A stretch of DNA of 64,000 bases from assembly GCA_002708845.1 (NCBI GenBank), contig PAPI01000019.1, positions 124,001 through 188,000 on the forward strand, read 5' to 3'. Shown one piece after another: positions 25,064 to 34,510 of this stretch. Below the pieces are notes generated by a model that saw only the letters and a program-made list of their open reading frames with translations, had not been told where the DNA came from and made no database searches. Numbering within the stretch: position 1 is the first letter of the stretch; every line of letters begins with the position of its first letter. The position numbers and the translations under genes are program-made. This DNA comes from Leeuwenhoekiella sp. (GTDB lineage: Bacteria; Bacteroidota; Bacteroidia; Flavobacteriales; Flavobacteriaceae).

Positions 25064-26371
25064 TTATCCTCCAAAATCATCAAAACGGATGTTCTCATCA
25101 GGGATTCCAAAATCTTCTCCCATCTTTTGAACCGCCTTGTTCATAAGCGGAGGTCCACAGAAATACAATTCGATTTCTTCCGGTTCTTCGTGCTTGCTCA
25201 AATACTGTTCAATCACAGCATTGTGTACAAAACCAACGAAACCATCACCGGGACTATGAATATCTTCTTTAACCTTCCAGTTGTCTTCTTCTAAAGGTTC
25301 TGAAAGTACAAGGTAAAACTTGAAGTTTTCAAATTCTTCTTCCAAATCACGGAAGTGTTTCAGGTAGAACAACTCTCTCTTAGAACGACCACCATACCAA
25401 TAGGTCACTTTACGACCGGTCTTTAGCGTTTTGAATAGGTGATACAGGTGCGAACGCATAGGCGCCATACCGGCTCCACCACCTACGTAAAGCATTTCAG
25501 CATCAGACTCATTGATGAAGAACTCACCATAAGGACCTGAAATTGTTACTTTATCTCCTTTCTTTCTACTGAAAATATACGAAGAAGCAACACCAGGATT
25601 TACATCCATCCAGCCGCCTTTTGCACGGTCAAAGGGTGGCGTTGCGATACGTACGTTAAGCATAATCTCACGCCCTTCTGCAGGATAAGAGGCCATAGAA
25701 TAGGCACGCTCTACTACTTCATTATTTTTCATCACAAGTGGCCAAAGCTTAAACTTCTCCCACTCTTCCTGAAATTTATTTGGATCATCGTGCTCTTCAG
25801 GGTGTGCGGTGATATCCATATCCTCAAACTTCACGGTACATTCTGGAATTTCAATTTGGATATAACCTCCAGCTTTGTAGTCCATGTCTTCAGGAATTTC
25901 AACAACAAATTCCTTGATGAATGAAGCTACGTTATAGTTACGCACAACAGTTGCTTCCCATTTTTTAATCCCGAATACTTCTTCCGGAATGGTAATTTCC
26001 ATATCCTGCTTCACCTTTACCTGGCAAGCTAAACGCGCTCCTGCGGCTAACTCTTTACGGGTAAAATGTGGAGTTTCAGTAGGCAATGCCTCACCACCAC
26101 CTGAAAGTACGTGACACTCGCACTGAATACAGGTACCACCACCACCACAGGCAGAAGGTAAAAAGACTTTCTTTCCACCCAAAGTTGAAAGCAATGAACT
26201 TCCTGAGTCTACCTCAACCTTCTTCTCACCGTTTATTGTGATGGTCACAGGACCCGAAGGTGATAATTTTTCTTTTGCAAAGAGCAGTAGACCAACCAAT
26301 ACAATGGTCAAAACCAAAAACGCTACTACCGTTGCTGCAATAACTCCTCCTGTACTTGCTGCTAAAAACAT
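25064..26371 (-). CDS. nqrF: Na+-translocating NADH:quinone reductase subunit F
   Basis: NqrF is the NADH-oxidising entry subunit of the sodium pump. The 435 residues comprise an N-terminal anchor helix (residues 8-32), a [2Fe-2S] ferredoxin domain with cysteines in SACGGGGTCIQCECHV and LACQVK, and an FAD domain with RAYSMASYP. The NADH domain follows (YVGGGAGMAPMRSHLYHLF, YFCGPPLMNKAV), ending in FDDFGG. It is the last gene of nqrABCDEF, one base after nqrE, and is followed by a terminator. Confidence 0.97.
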   Translation of the reverse strand: MFLAASTGGVIAATVVAFLVLTIVLVGLLLFAKEKLSPSGPVTITINGEKKVEVDSGSSLLSTLGGKKVFLPSACGGGGTCIQCECHVLSGGGEALPTETPHFTRKELAAGARLACQVKVKQDMEITIPEEVFGIKKWEATVVRNYNVASFIKEFVVEIPEDMDYKAGGYIQIEIPECTVKFEDMDITAHPEEHDDPNKFQEEWEKFKLWPLVMKNNEVVERAYSMASYPAEGREIMLNVRIATPPFDRAKGGWMDVNPGVASSYIFSRKKGDKVTISGPYGEFFINESDAEMLYVGGGAGMAPMRSHLYHLFKTLKTGRKVTYWYGGRSKRELFYLKHFRDLEEEFENFKFYLVLSEPLEEDNWKVKEDIHSPGDGFVGFVHNAVIEQYLSKHEEPEEIELYFCGPPLMNKAVQKMGEDFGIPDENIRFDDFGG

Positions 26372-26372
26372 A

Positions 26373-27101
26373 TTATTTATTGTTTAGTTCTTGTGATACT
26401 TCAGCCAAAGGTTCTTCAGCATCTTTATCCTGGGTTATCGTTTCGATTTGTGCGGCTTCATCCGTTTTTTCGGTCTTCTCCTCACCTCCGGTTAACATTC
26501 CTCCAAAACTCATAAAACCTATCGCCATAAGACCGGTAATAATAAACGTAATACCGAGACCTCTTAAAGGCGCAGGTACGTTTGAATACCGAATCTTTTC
26601 GCGAATAGCAGCAATGGCAAGAATGGCTAAAAACCAGCCAATTCCTGAAGCCAAGCCATAGTTAAAAGCAAGACCTAAAGTTGCAATGTCGCGAGACTGC
26701 ATAAAGAGTGAGCCTCCTAAGATTGCACAGTTTACAGCAATAAGTGGCAGAAAAATACCTAAGGAAGTATAAAGCGCCGGAGCAAACTTCTCAACTACAA
26801 TCTCTACGAGCTGTACCATTGTTGCAATTGTAGCGATAAACAGAATAAATGATAGGAAACTCAAATCATAATCTGCGTATTCAGCTCCTAACCAGGTTAA
26901 TGCACCGGGTCGTAACACGTACTGATCCAGTAGCCAGTTCATAGGCACGGTAACAGCAAGTACGAAGATTACGGCAGCTCCAAGACCTACAGCGGTTGAA
27001 ACTTTTTTAGACACCGCAAGGTAAGAACACATCCCTAAGAACGTGGCAAATACCATGTTGTCTATAAATATTGATTTAAAAAATAACTCTACGTGTTCCA
27101 T
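26373..27101 (-). CDS. nqrE: Na+-translocating NADH:quinone reductase subunit E
   Basis: NqrE is a six-helix membrane subunit that, with NqrD, holds an intramembrane [2Fe-2S] centre; the cysteines are visible in FLGMCSYLA and LIAVNCAILGG. The 242-residue protein is longer than well-studied NqrE proteins (close to 200). The extra 40 residues form an acidic C-terminal tail (GGEEKTEKTDEAAQIETITQDKD), which is likely to be cytoplasmic and is of unknown function. The operon order nqrABCDEF is standard; a 48-base gap separates it from nqrD. Confidence 0.96.
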   Translation of the reverse strand: MEHVELFFKSIFIDNMVFATFLGMCSYLAVSKKVSTAVGLGAAVIFVLAVTVPMNWLLDQYVLRPGALTWLGAEYADYDLSFLSFILFIATIATMVQLVEIVVEKFAPALYTSLGIFLPLIAVNCAILGGSLFMQSRDIATLGLAFNYGLASGIGWFLAILAIAAIREKIRYSNVPAPLRGLGITFIITGLMAIGFMSFGGMLTGGEEKTEKTDEAAQIETITQDKDAEEPLAEVSQELNNK

Positions 27102-27149
27102 TTTTCTTTTATGAAAAGTTAGACTTGAGTAAAACTCAACCCGTAATCT

Positions 27150-27797
27150 TTAGTTTTCTTCGATTAATGCTTTATTTCTAGAGCGTTGTACCCAAATAAT
27201 GATACCCACAACAATAAGTGCCATTGGAGATAACAACATAAATCCATTGTTCTCATAACCTATAGCATAGAGTCCGGTTTTAGCGATTGGGTCACCCAAA
27301 ACTTTAAATCCTAATAAAGTACCAGAACCTAAAAGCTCTCTAAAGAAACCAACGATAACCAGAATAAGCGCATAACCCGCAGCATTACCAATACCGTCAA
27401 GGAAAGACCTCCAGGGCCCGTTACCCAGGGCAAAGGCTTCAAAACGCCCCATAATAATACAGTTGGTAATAATAAGACCCACGAAAACCGAAAGGGTTTT
27501 ACTCAATTCGTATGCAAAAGCTTTAAGAACCTGGTCAACAATAATTACCAAAGCAGCAACAACTACCAGTTGAACGATTATACGTATTTTAGAAGGAATG
27601 ATATTTCGCATCAACGAAATCACCACATTACCTACACCCAATACAAACATTACCGAAATTCCCATTACGATAGACGCTTTCAATTGTGCGGTAATCGCAA
27701 GTGCAGAGCAAATCCCCAATACCTGAATGGTAATTGGGTTATTATCTGCCAGCGGATCGAGGATTAAACCTCTGTCTTTTTTAGATAGTAATGCCAT
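27150..27797 (-). CDS. nqrD: Na+-translocating NADH:quinone reductase subunit D
   Basis: NqrD is a 215-residue, six-helix membrane subunit homologous to NqrE. Its iron-sulfur cysteines are in VLGICSALAIT and GLIITNCIIMGR, and the FALGNGPWRSFLDGIGNAAGYALIL segment is characteristic. It forms the pseudo-symmetric core with NqrE. It starts two bases after nqrC. Confidence 0.96.
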   Translation of the reverse strand: MALLSKKDRGLILDPLADNNPITIQVLGICSALAITAQLKASIVMGISVMFVLGVGNVVISLMRNIIPSKIRIIVQLVVVAALVIIVDQVLKAFAYELSKTLSVFVGLIITNCIIMGRFEAFALGNGPWRSFLDGIGNAAGYALILVIVGFFRELLGSGTLLGFKVLGDPIAKTGLYAIGYENNGFMLLSPMALIVVGIIIWVQRSRNKALIEEN

Positions 27798-27799
27798 AA

Positions 27800-28534
27800 T
27801 TATATTTTTAAGTCTTTTAAGTAAGGAATGTATAGTTTAACGGTGCTGTTTATCATTGCCGTTACACCATTACCGGTAATAGTTGCACCCGCAAGGGCAT
27901 CAACTTTACCATCATCTTTACGTTCGTTAAGCGGGTCGTTATTTCCTTTAGCTACGGTGATTCCTTCAAACTCAGTACCGGCCATAATCTCTTCTCCGGT
28001 AAAGTCATCCATAAAGTAACGCTCTTTAATGTTCGCACCAAGACCTGGAGTTTCCCCTTTGTGGTCAAAGTAAACACCTTGAACTACATAGTTTTCATCT
28101 AAAGCGATAAAGCCCCAGATTGCATCCCATAGACCTTTACCGTACATAGGGATGATGTAATAATCCTTGCCTTCTTTTTCACCAACAAAAAGTGGAAGCT
28201 TACGCTCTGACATATCTTTTGCTAGTTGTTGTTTCAAATCGATCAAATAGGCCGAAGAATCTTTTTCAATCTTCCCATTCTGAATAACCAGTTGCTCTTT
28301 GATGTATTTACCAAATTCTGCTTCTACCTTGTCTGTAGGAATAAAATTCACAGAACCTTCAACATTCTCATTGATGCCCATTGCATACAATATGTTCTGT
28401 TGCTTTTCGAAGCGCTCATTTTCAGTAATTGCTGGCTTCAAACTCGAAGCGGTAAACGCCAGTAGCGATCCTACAACAAGCACCATTACTACTGCAAAGA
28501 TTACTGTGTAACTGTTTTTATCTGTATTTGCCAT
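27800..28534 (-). CDS. nqrC: Na+-translocating NADH:quinone reductase subunit C
   Basis: NqrC carries a covalently bound FMN in its periplasmic domain. The 244-residue protein has one N-terminal helix (YTVIFAVVMVLVVGSLLAFTA) and an FMN-binding domain. The flavinylation motif is DALAGATITGNGV near residues 219-231, with the Thr as FMN attachment site for ApbE. Other family segments are PMYGKGLWDAIWGFIALDENY and DHKGETPGLGANIKERYF. It lies two bases from each neighbour. Confidence 0.96.
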   Translation of the reverse strand: MANTDKNSYTVIFAVVMVLVVGSLLAFTASSLKPAITENERFEKQQNILYAMGINENVEGSVNFIPTDKVEAEFGKYIKEQLVIQNGKIEKDSSAYLIDLKQQLAKDMSERKLPLFVGEKEGKDYYIIPMYGKGLWDAIWGFIALDENYVVQGVYFDHKGETPGLGANIKERYFMDDFTGEEIMAGTEFEGITVAKGNNDPLNERKDDGKVDALAGATITGNGVTAMINSTVKLYIPYLKDLKI

Positions 28535-28536
28535 AA

Positions 28537-29748
28537 TTAAGCAGTTTTTAATTTTAGACGTTTCATACGTTGTTTAACGTTTGCCTGTACCACATAGTGA
28601 TCAATAGTTGGCGCAAAAACGTTCATTAGAAGAATCGCAAGGAAGACTCCTTCAGGATAGGCCGGGTTGAAAACGCGAATCATAATCGAGAAGAACCCAA
28701 TTAAGAAACCATACCAGTATTTACCAGTGTTTGTTTGCGCACCCGAGACTGGATCAGTAGCCATATATACGATACCGAATGCTATACCACCAATGATAAG
28801 ATGCTCCCAAAAAGGCGTGCTCATCAAGCCATAGAACTTGCTGCCTTCTCCTATCCATCCCTGATCAACTACTCCGTTGAAAATCAATCCCATAACCGCA
28901 GCTCCCACCACAGCACTAAGAATAATTCTCCAGCTGGCAATCTTGGTAAACATTAAGAAAAGTCCACCAATTATAATAAGGAAAGTTGATGTCTCACCCA
29001 CAGAACCGGGAATAAATCCGAAAAACTTATCGGCAAAGTCATAAACGACTGAATTGTTTTGCGCATAAGATCCTAAAATGGTTTCTCCAGAAAAAGCATC
29101 AGGCGTACCTGCTGCAGCTTTAGCTCCGTGAACCCAAACCTTATCACCACTCATCCAGGTAGGATAAGCAAAGAATAGGAAAGCACGAATAGTAAGTGCA
29201 GGGTTTAAGATGTTCATCCCGGTACCTCCAAAAACTTCCTTACCGATTACCACACCAAATACCACAGCAACTGCAAGCATCCAAAGTGGGATATCTACTG
29301 GTACGATTAGAGGAACAAGCATCCCGGTTACGAGATAACCTTCTTCAACTTCGTGACCTTTTATCACTGCGAAAACAAATTCTACTGCCAGACCTACTCC
29401 ATAAGAAACAATCACAAGCGGAAGCACTGTCCACGCTCCCATAATAAAATTGTCCCAGGTAAAAAAGTTGCCAAACAAGCTGGCCTCACGTATCACACCT
29501 TGAGCAGCATCAATTGCTGCATAGTGCTGATACCCCGCATTAAAAATACCCCATACCAAAACTGGCAATAAGGCAATAATTACGGTATTCATCGTACGTT
29601 TTAAATCATCAACGGCTCTGATGTGTCCACCACTATGGGTGGTTTCATTAGGAGTATACAGGAAGGTATGCAATGCGTTAAACGCAGGTGCCATTTTCTT
29701 ACCCTTAAAATCCTCTTTGATACTGTGTAATTTTTCTTTTAATCCCAT
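28537..29748 (-). CDS. nqrB: Na+-translocating NADH:quinone reductase subunit B
   Basis: NqrB is the large membrane subunit carrying covalent FMN, riboflavin and the sodium path. The 403-residue protein has many helices and FGGTGMNILNPALTIRAFLFFAYPTWMSGDKVW. Its flavinylation site is DAFSGETILG, where the usual SGAT reads SGET but the Thr is kept. It also has VYMATDPVSGAQTNTGKYWYGF and the C-terminal YPEGVFLAILLMNVFAPTIDHYV. It follows nqrA by five bases. Confidence 0.96.
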   Translation of the reverse strand: MGLKEKLHSIKEDFKGKKMAPAFNALHTFLYTPNETTHSGGHIRAVDDLKRTMNTVIIALLPVLVWGIFNAGYQHYAAIDAAQGVIREASLFGNFFTWDNFIMGAWTVLPLVIVSYGVGLAVEFVFAVIKGHEVEEGYLVTGMLVPLIVPVDIPLWMLAVAVVFGVVIGKEVFGGTGMNILNPALTIRAFLFFAYPTWMSGDKVWVHGAKAAAGTPDAFSGETILGSYAQNNSVVYDFADKFFGFIPGSVGETSTFLIIIGGLFLMFTKIASWRIILSAVVGAAVMGLIFNGVVDQGWIGEGSKFYGLMSTPFWEHLIIGGIAFGIVYMATDPVSGAQTNTGKYWYGFLIGFFSIMIRVFNPAYPEGVFLAILLMNVFAPTIDHYVVQANVKQRMKRLKLKTA

Positions 29749-29753
29749 AGCTA

Positions 29754-31106
29754 TTATCCTATTTCTTCGTGCATTAAATCTAGTCCTTTACGAATGATTG
29801 CCTGGTGTGGTTGTTTAGATACGCATACAAATTCGGTTAACGCAAAATCTTCAGGCGCTACTTCATACATACCTAAAGCTTCCATAGCATCAAGATCTTC
29901 TACCATACAGGCCTTAAGCAACTGCAACGGGTAGATATCCATTGGGAAGACTTCTTCGTAGTTTCCGGTTACCACAAAGGCACGATGCTCTCCGTTGGTG
30001 TTGGTATCCAGATCATACTTTTTATTTGGGAATAACCAAGAAAAAGTAAGAGCTCTTGAAGATGATATTTTATTGAACACGGGTTTATTCCATCCAAAGA
30101 ATTCATAATCGTCTCCTTCCGGAATCACTACAAATTCATTGTGATAGTATCCTAAATGTCCGTCTGCATTAACCTGATCACCGGTAAGTACATTACCTGA
30201 AATCATACGCACGTTATCGCCGTTAATTCCGGCAGAATAGGCAAAAGTGGAAACCTCTGCCCCTATTTTAGTTTTATAATACTGTGGTTTCTTAACACTT
30301 GATCCTGAAACACTAATAACTCGTTCAGCATTAAACTTCCCGGTTAAGAATAGCTCTCCAATAATCGCAAGATTCTCTGGAGTAACCGTCCATACGGTTT
30401 CCCCTTTATTTACCGGCTGAATCTTATTGATCTGCGTACCCACATTTCCACTTGGATGAGGCCCTGTAACGGTATGAAGCTCTACATCACTAAGACTATT
30501 AAAAACAGAATCCGAACTTTTGGCAACACTCAAATGAATCTTACCTGGTGTAAGTTTTGCCAAAGCCGTAACCGCAGCCTGCAACGCAGCTTCCTTACCC
30601 TTAAGACTAAAATTGTAGTCAGGAGCCAGAGGAGAACTGTTATGCCCAGAAACAAAAATTGCCTCGGGAGTAGTATCTACCGCGGCAATAATATCGTAAG
30701 GACGTTGCTTTATAAAAGGCCACAAACCGGCTTCGAGCATACGTTCTTTGATAGCTTCTGCATCAGCACTATTTACATCAAGTTTTGAAAACTCATGGGT
30801 AGTTTCTGTTCCATCAGCTTCAATAACCAAATGCGTGATTACACGCTTGGCTCCTCTTCTGATTTCGGTAAGCGTACCGCTAACCGGTGAAACAAACTTA
30901 ATACGCTCATCTTGTTTGGAGTAAAAAAGCGGCTCACCCGCTTTTACAGCAGCTCCTTCTTTAAAAAGCACCTTAGGAGTTACAAGATGAAAATCTGAAG
31001 GCTTGATCACATAGGTTCTTGATTTGGGGGCATCGGCAATAGTTTTCTCTGCCGCACCTACCAATTTTATATCAAGACCCTTTTTGATCTTAATGTCTTT
31101 TGACAT
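29754..31106 (-). CDS. nqrA: Na+-translocating NADH:quinone reductase subunit A
   Basis: NqrA is the cytoplasmic quinone-associated subunit and the first gene of the operon. The 450-residue protein begins MSKDIKIKKGLDIKLVGAAEKTIADAPKSRTYVIKPSDF, with a barrel-sandwich domain KAGEPLFYSKQDERIKFVSPVSGTLTEIRRGAKR, then GPHPSGNVGTQINKIQPVNKGETVWTV and the C-terminal VVTGNYEEVFPMDIYPLQLLKACMVEDLDAMEALGMYEVAPEDFALTEFVCVSKQPHQAIIRKGLDLMHEEIG. A promoter with TTTG and TAAATTTG lies upstream. Confidence 0.96.
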   Translation of the reverse strand: MSKDIKIKKGLDIKLVGAAEKTIADAPKSRTYVIKPSDFHLVTPKVLFKEGAAVKAGEPLFYSKQDERIKFVSPVSGTLTEIRRGAKRVITHLVIEADGTETTHEFSKLDVNSADAEAIKERMLEAGLWPFIKQRPYDIIAAVDTTPEAIFVSGHNSSPLAPDYNFSLKGKEAALQAAVTALAKLTPGKIHLSVAKSSDSVFNSLSDVELHTVTGPHPSGNVGTQINKIQPVNKGETVWTVTPENLAIIGELFLTGKFNAERVISVSGSSVKKPQYYKTKIGAEVSTFAYSAGINGDNVRMISGNVLTGDQVNADGHLGYYHNEFVVIPEGDDYEFFGWNKPVFNKISSSRALTFSWLFPNKKYDLDTNTNGEHRAFVVTGNYEEVFPMDIYPLQLLKACMVEDLDAMEALGMYEVAPEDFALTEFVCVSKQPHQAIIRKGLDLMHEEIG

Positions 31107-31168
31107 AGGAAGTATATGTTAAAGTTTTTTTATATCCCCAACCCAGTATATGCTCGAATTGAGGTGCG

Positions 31169-31202
31169 CAAATTTACAAATTTTACATCCTTATTGCACA
31201 AA
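31169..31202 (-). promoter_or_regulatory. Promoter of the nqr operon
   Basis: On the minus strand TTTG (31202-31199), a 22-base spacer, and TAAATTTG (31176-31169) match the Bacteroidota consensus. The leader to the nqrA ATG would be about 58 bases. Confidence 0.5.
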
Positions 31203-31319
31203 TACCGGTATAAAATTATTGCAGTGATTTACGAGTGAACTGCATTAAGCCCCAGACTGGCAAAAACACACTTGCTAACACCCTATTGAGATTCTCTAAA
31301 AATAAGGCACTTTATTTGC

Positions 31320-31327
31320 TAGCTTTG
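31320..31327 (+). promoter_or_regulatory. Putative -7 box of the T9SS Plug gene
   Basis: TAGCTTTG ends 23 bases before the ATG at 31351, divergent from the nqr promoter. No TTG -33 element at usual spacing. Confidence 0.4.
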
Positions 31328-31350
31328 TCAGAAACCAGTATCAAGGCTCA

Positions 31351-32610
31351 ATGAAAACGTTTTCGATAATTTTTGCTCTACTTCTCCACTTAAATAGTAT
31401 TGCTCAGGTTGCCGTGGAGATGCCCGCACCACCCTACATTAAAACCGTTCAGTTTTACGGGAATACTGCTCAAAGTCAATTACCCCTCATTCAGCTGGGC
31501 ACTCCTTTAAGACTTAGTTTTGATGACATTATTGGTGATGAATCGGACTTTTATTACACGATCACCCATTACAATTATGACTGGACTCCATCTGTACTGG
31601 TCAAAAATGAATATATAGACGGGGTAGACGATGTGCGTATTATGAATTACACCAATTCGGTAAGCACCTTACAGCTCTACACGCATTATGAGTTGATCAT
31701 TCCCAATCAATTCACAACGGCCATTACCAAAACCGGCAATTACCTGCTTGAAGTCTTTAATGCAGATGAAGAGCTTATTTTCTCCCGGAAATTCATGATT
31801 TACAATCCCCTTGTTAGTGTTGGTGTCGAGGTATTACGAAGCAGGAATCTCGAATATATTGATCAAAAGCAGGTCATTAACTTTTTTATAGACTCTGGTG
31901 ATAATGTTTTAATTAACCCTAAAAACACGGTAAAAACTTTAATTATTCAAAACAACAATCTTAAGAATAGCATCGGCAATTTAAAGCCACAATACAGCAT
32001 TGGGAATCGGCTTGAGTATCGCTATAATGATGAGGTTTCGTTCTTCGGCGGCAATGAGTTCTTTGATTATGACAACAAAAACATCAGGACGGCTACAAAC
32101 CGTATTCAATTTGTTGACCTTCAGAATTTATACCATAATTACCTTTACGGAAATGTTACCCGAGCAGACCTCGAGTACACCTACAACCCTGATATTAATG
32201 GCAATTTCGTCATACGCACAATGCAGGGCTCAGACCCGCGTGTTCACGCAGAATACGCGTGGATTCATTTTAGTTTAGATCACCCCCTGCTTCCAAAAGG
32301 ACAAGACATTTATATCTATGGAAATTTTAACAATTACGATCTGGAAGATGCCACCCGAATGTACTACAATGCAGATACCGGAAGATATGAAACGGCGATG
32401 TTGATGAAACAAGGCTATTACAACTATAAATATGTAGTGGCAAAAAATGGAAACCGACTTGAAGAAAACCCGGTAAGCGGTGATTTCTGGCAAACTGAAA
32501 ACGAGTACGATGTTTTAGTGTATTACAGACCTCCCGGTGCGCGCTTTGATGAACTCATAGGAGTGGGCAATGCATTATCTACAAATATTTCTAATGTTAG
32601 ACGTGATTAA
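31351..32610 (+). CDS. Type IX secretion Plug protein (DUF5103)
   Basis: This 419-residue secreted protein has a signal peptide (MKTFSIIFALLLHLNSIAQ). It matches DUF5103, the family of the Plug protein that closes the periplasmic side of the SprA translocon in Flavobacterium. Recognisable segments are PPYIKTVQFYGNTAQSQLPLIQLGTPLRLSFDDI, FYYTITHYNYDWTPS, FFGGNEFFDYDNKN, ADLEYTYNPDINGNFVIR and the C-terminal YVLVYYRPPGARFDELIGVG-type strand. It stands alone, divergent from nqr. The Plug function is family knowledge; the sequence shows the family match. Confidence 0.88.
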   Translation: MKTFSIIFALLLHLNSIAQVAVEMPAPPYIKTVQFYGNTAQSQLPLIQLGTPLRLSFDDIIGDESDFYYTITHYNYDWTPSVLVKNEYIDGVDDVRIMNYTNSVSTLQLYTHYELIIPNQFTTAITKTGNYLLEVFNADEELIFSRKFMIYNPLVSVGVEVLRSRNLEYIDQKQVINFFIDSGDNVLINPKNTVKTLIIQNNNLKNSIGNLKPQYSIGNRLEYRYNDEVSFFGGNEFFDYDNKNIRTATNRIQFVDLQNLYHNYLYGNVTRADLEYTYNPDINGNFVIRTMQGSDPRVHAEYAWIHFSLDHPLLPKGQDIYIYGNFNNYDLEDATRMYYNADTGRYETAMLMKQGYYNYKYVVAKNGNRLEENPVSGDFWQTENEYDVLVYYRPPGARFDELIGVGNALSTNISNVRRD

Positions 32611-32699
32611 AAGAGGTCATAGAGCATATATTAACAGATTTATAATACCTTCGTTGTAAGATATTATCAACTCTTTTTTCGTTTCAATCCTGCCAACCT

Positions 32700-33932
32700 T
32701 TGCAAAAGCCAGTTGAACAAAAACCTAAAGTCCCTATAAAATACCGAGGCTCAAGCTGCCTCAATTGTGAACACTCCCTTGACTTAAGTGACCGGTATTG
32801 TCCTTATTGCGGGCAGATTAATTCCATTCAAAAACTCTCGTTATCTACCTACTTTAATGAATTTATAGGCAGCGTATTCAACTACGACTCCCGATTCAGA
32901 TATACTATTAAAGATCTTCTTATACGCCCCGGAAGCATTACCCATGATTATGTGAACGGTAAACGTTTAAAATATGCCAATCCGTTTCGGTTCTTCCTGA
33001 GTATCACGATTATCTTTTTCCTGTTAAGCAGTCTAATCAATTTTTTTGAAGGAAACGAAAGCAACGGAGGACATTTGAAAATGCGCGAAATCTTCAATAC
33101 TTCAAGCGAAAATGATTTGGATATTATCCCAAAAGATTCTATTGCATATTACCGGGATAACAACGCCACACTGCAAAAAGACACGCTTATTGACCTGCCT
33201 TTTGAATACACCGTGTACGAAGAAATCGAAAAAAAAGGAGCTTATGTGCGTCTCAAAACCAAATTAGGAACCTTTACCGATTTTAGCGCCTATACCGAAA
33301 TAGACAATGCCAGTGAGGGATTAGACAGCCTTCAATACCCGAAAACCAAATTTAATCTCTGGCTCTACGAGCGTAGTTCAAAAATCAATACAATCCTGGA
33401 CGATCCGGTAGCTTTTTCTTCATATGTACTTGAAAAAATACCCTTCTTTTTATTCTTTTTTGCACCGGTATTTGCTCTGGCTTTTGTTCCATTATTCATT
33501 AGAAAAGAATCTTACAGTGACGCACGTAGTACCCTTAAAAATACTTCTGTTGCTTTTTTCAGAAAACTGTTTAAAATACCTGTTTTAGGACCACTGGTTT
33601 TAACGATCTCTGCATTAGTGCGACGTTTCTTTAATCTTAAAACGCGTTTCAATTATATTGAGCACGTCATATTTATATTCCATATTTTTTCTTTTGTCTT
33701 TCTTGGACTGCTTATTCTGGCAATTCCCGATGTAATTTTGGGAGCCGAGGTCTTATCTTCCCTGTTCATTATCTTTATTTGCCCATTCTATTTTTATAAG
33801 GCCTTACGCAATTTTTATCGCGAAAGCAGGCTGCGTACAATTCTCAAATTTCTAATACTTAATTTTGTATTTTTAATTGCAATGGTATTTGGTATGATTA
33901 TTTTCTTAATTGTTTCGGCAGCAACTTATTAA
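32700..33932 (+). CDS. DUF3667 membrane protein with N-terminal zinc ribbon (TTG start)
   Basis: This 410-residue protein has an N-terminal zinc ribbon (CLNCEHSLDLSDRYCPYCGQ, four Cys) followed by LSTYFNEFIGSVFNYDSRFRYTIKDLLIRPGSITHDYVNGKRLKYANPFRFFLSITIIFFLLS, the DUF3667 hallmark. A large soluble loop and four or more helices at about residues 235-260, 315-345, 350-370 and 385-408 follow. The function is unknown. There is no in-frame ATG before residue 130; TTG at 32700 gives a complete zinc ribbon and is the likely start. Two bases separate its stop from apaG. Confidence 0.8.
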   Translation: MQKPVEQKPKVPIKYRGSSCLNCEHSLDLSDRYCPYCGQINSIQKLSLSTYFNEFIGSVFNYDSRFRYTIKDLLIRPGSITHDYVNGKRLKYANPFRFFLSITIIFFLLSSLINFFEGNESNGGHLKMREIFNTSSENDLDIIPKDSIAYYRDNNATLQKDTLIDLPFEYTVYEEIEKKGAYVRLKTKLGTFTDFSAYTEIDNASEGLDSLQYPKTKFNLWLYERSSKINTILDDPVAFSSYVLEKIPFFLFFFAPVFALAFVPLFIRKESYSDARSTLKNTSVAFFRKLFKIPVLGPLVLTISALVRRFFNLKTRFNYIEHVIFIFHIFSFVFLGLLILAIPDVILGAEVLSSLFIIFICPFYFYKALRNFYRESRLRTILKFLILNFVFLIAMVFGMIIFLIVSAATY

Positions 33933-33934
33933 TA

Positions 33935-34321
33935 ATGGTTGAGCAAATAACAAAAGGCATAAAAGTTTCGGTAGAAACCCATTTTGAAGGCGCTTTTTCA
34001 AAAAACAGCGAGGTATTCTATGCTTTTGGCTACACCATTACCATAACCAATAACAGCAGTGACACGGTTAAATTACTCAGCCGCTACTGGACCATCTATG
34101 ACTCCCTTAATGATATTGAGCAGGTAACCGGCGAAGGCGTAATCGGCAAAAAGCCCGTGCTTAAACCTGGCGACCACCATCAATATACTTCAGGCTGCTT
34201 ACTAAAATCCCCCTTTGGAGCGATGAATGGCTATTACACAATGATCAATTTCAGCAATTCTACCCAATTTCAAGTTGTTATTCCAACCTTTAAGCTCAAT
34301 TCAAAATTCAACCTCAACTAG
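33935..34321 (+). CDS. apaG: ApaG domain protein
   Basis: ApaG is a small fibronectin-III-like protein, 128 residues here. Family motifs are KVSVETHFEGAFS, FAFGYTITITNNSSDTVKLLSRYWTIYDS, the pyrophosphate-loop-like region VTGEGVIGKKPVLKPGDHHQYTSGCLLKSPFGAMNGYY, and F-x-V-x-IPTFKL at the end. The family was linked to cobalt/magnesium efflux in Salmonella; its biochemical role is unsettled. It is coupled to the DUF3667 gene by a two-base spacing. Confidence 0.93.
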   Translation: MVEQITKGIKVSVETHFEGAFSKNSEVFYAFGYTITITNNSSDTVKLLSRYWTIYDSLNDIEQVTGEGVIGKKPVLKPGDHHQYTSGCLLKSPFGAMNGYYTMINFSNSTQFQVVIPTFKLNSKFNLN

Positions 34322-34510
34322 CTGAAATTCAACATCTTTAAGTATTAACATTTCTTACCCATATTCTTAACAATACTGTTTACCTATTCTTAGGGCGTGG
34401 CTTTAGAATTTTGTACCTTTCGCGCCATTACAAAAAAATATCTTCTGATGAAGAATTAATCGGAAGCCAGTCCACAAAAACTGTGGAAGAAACCAAAAAA
34501 AGAATTAAGC

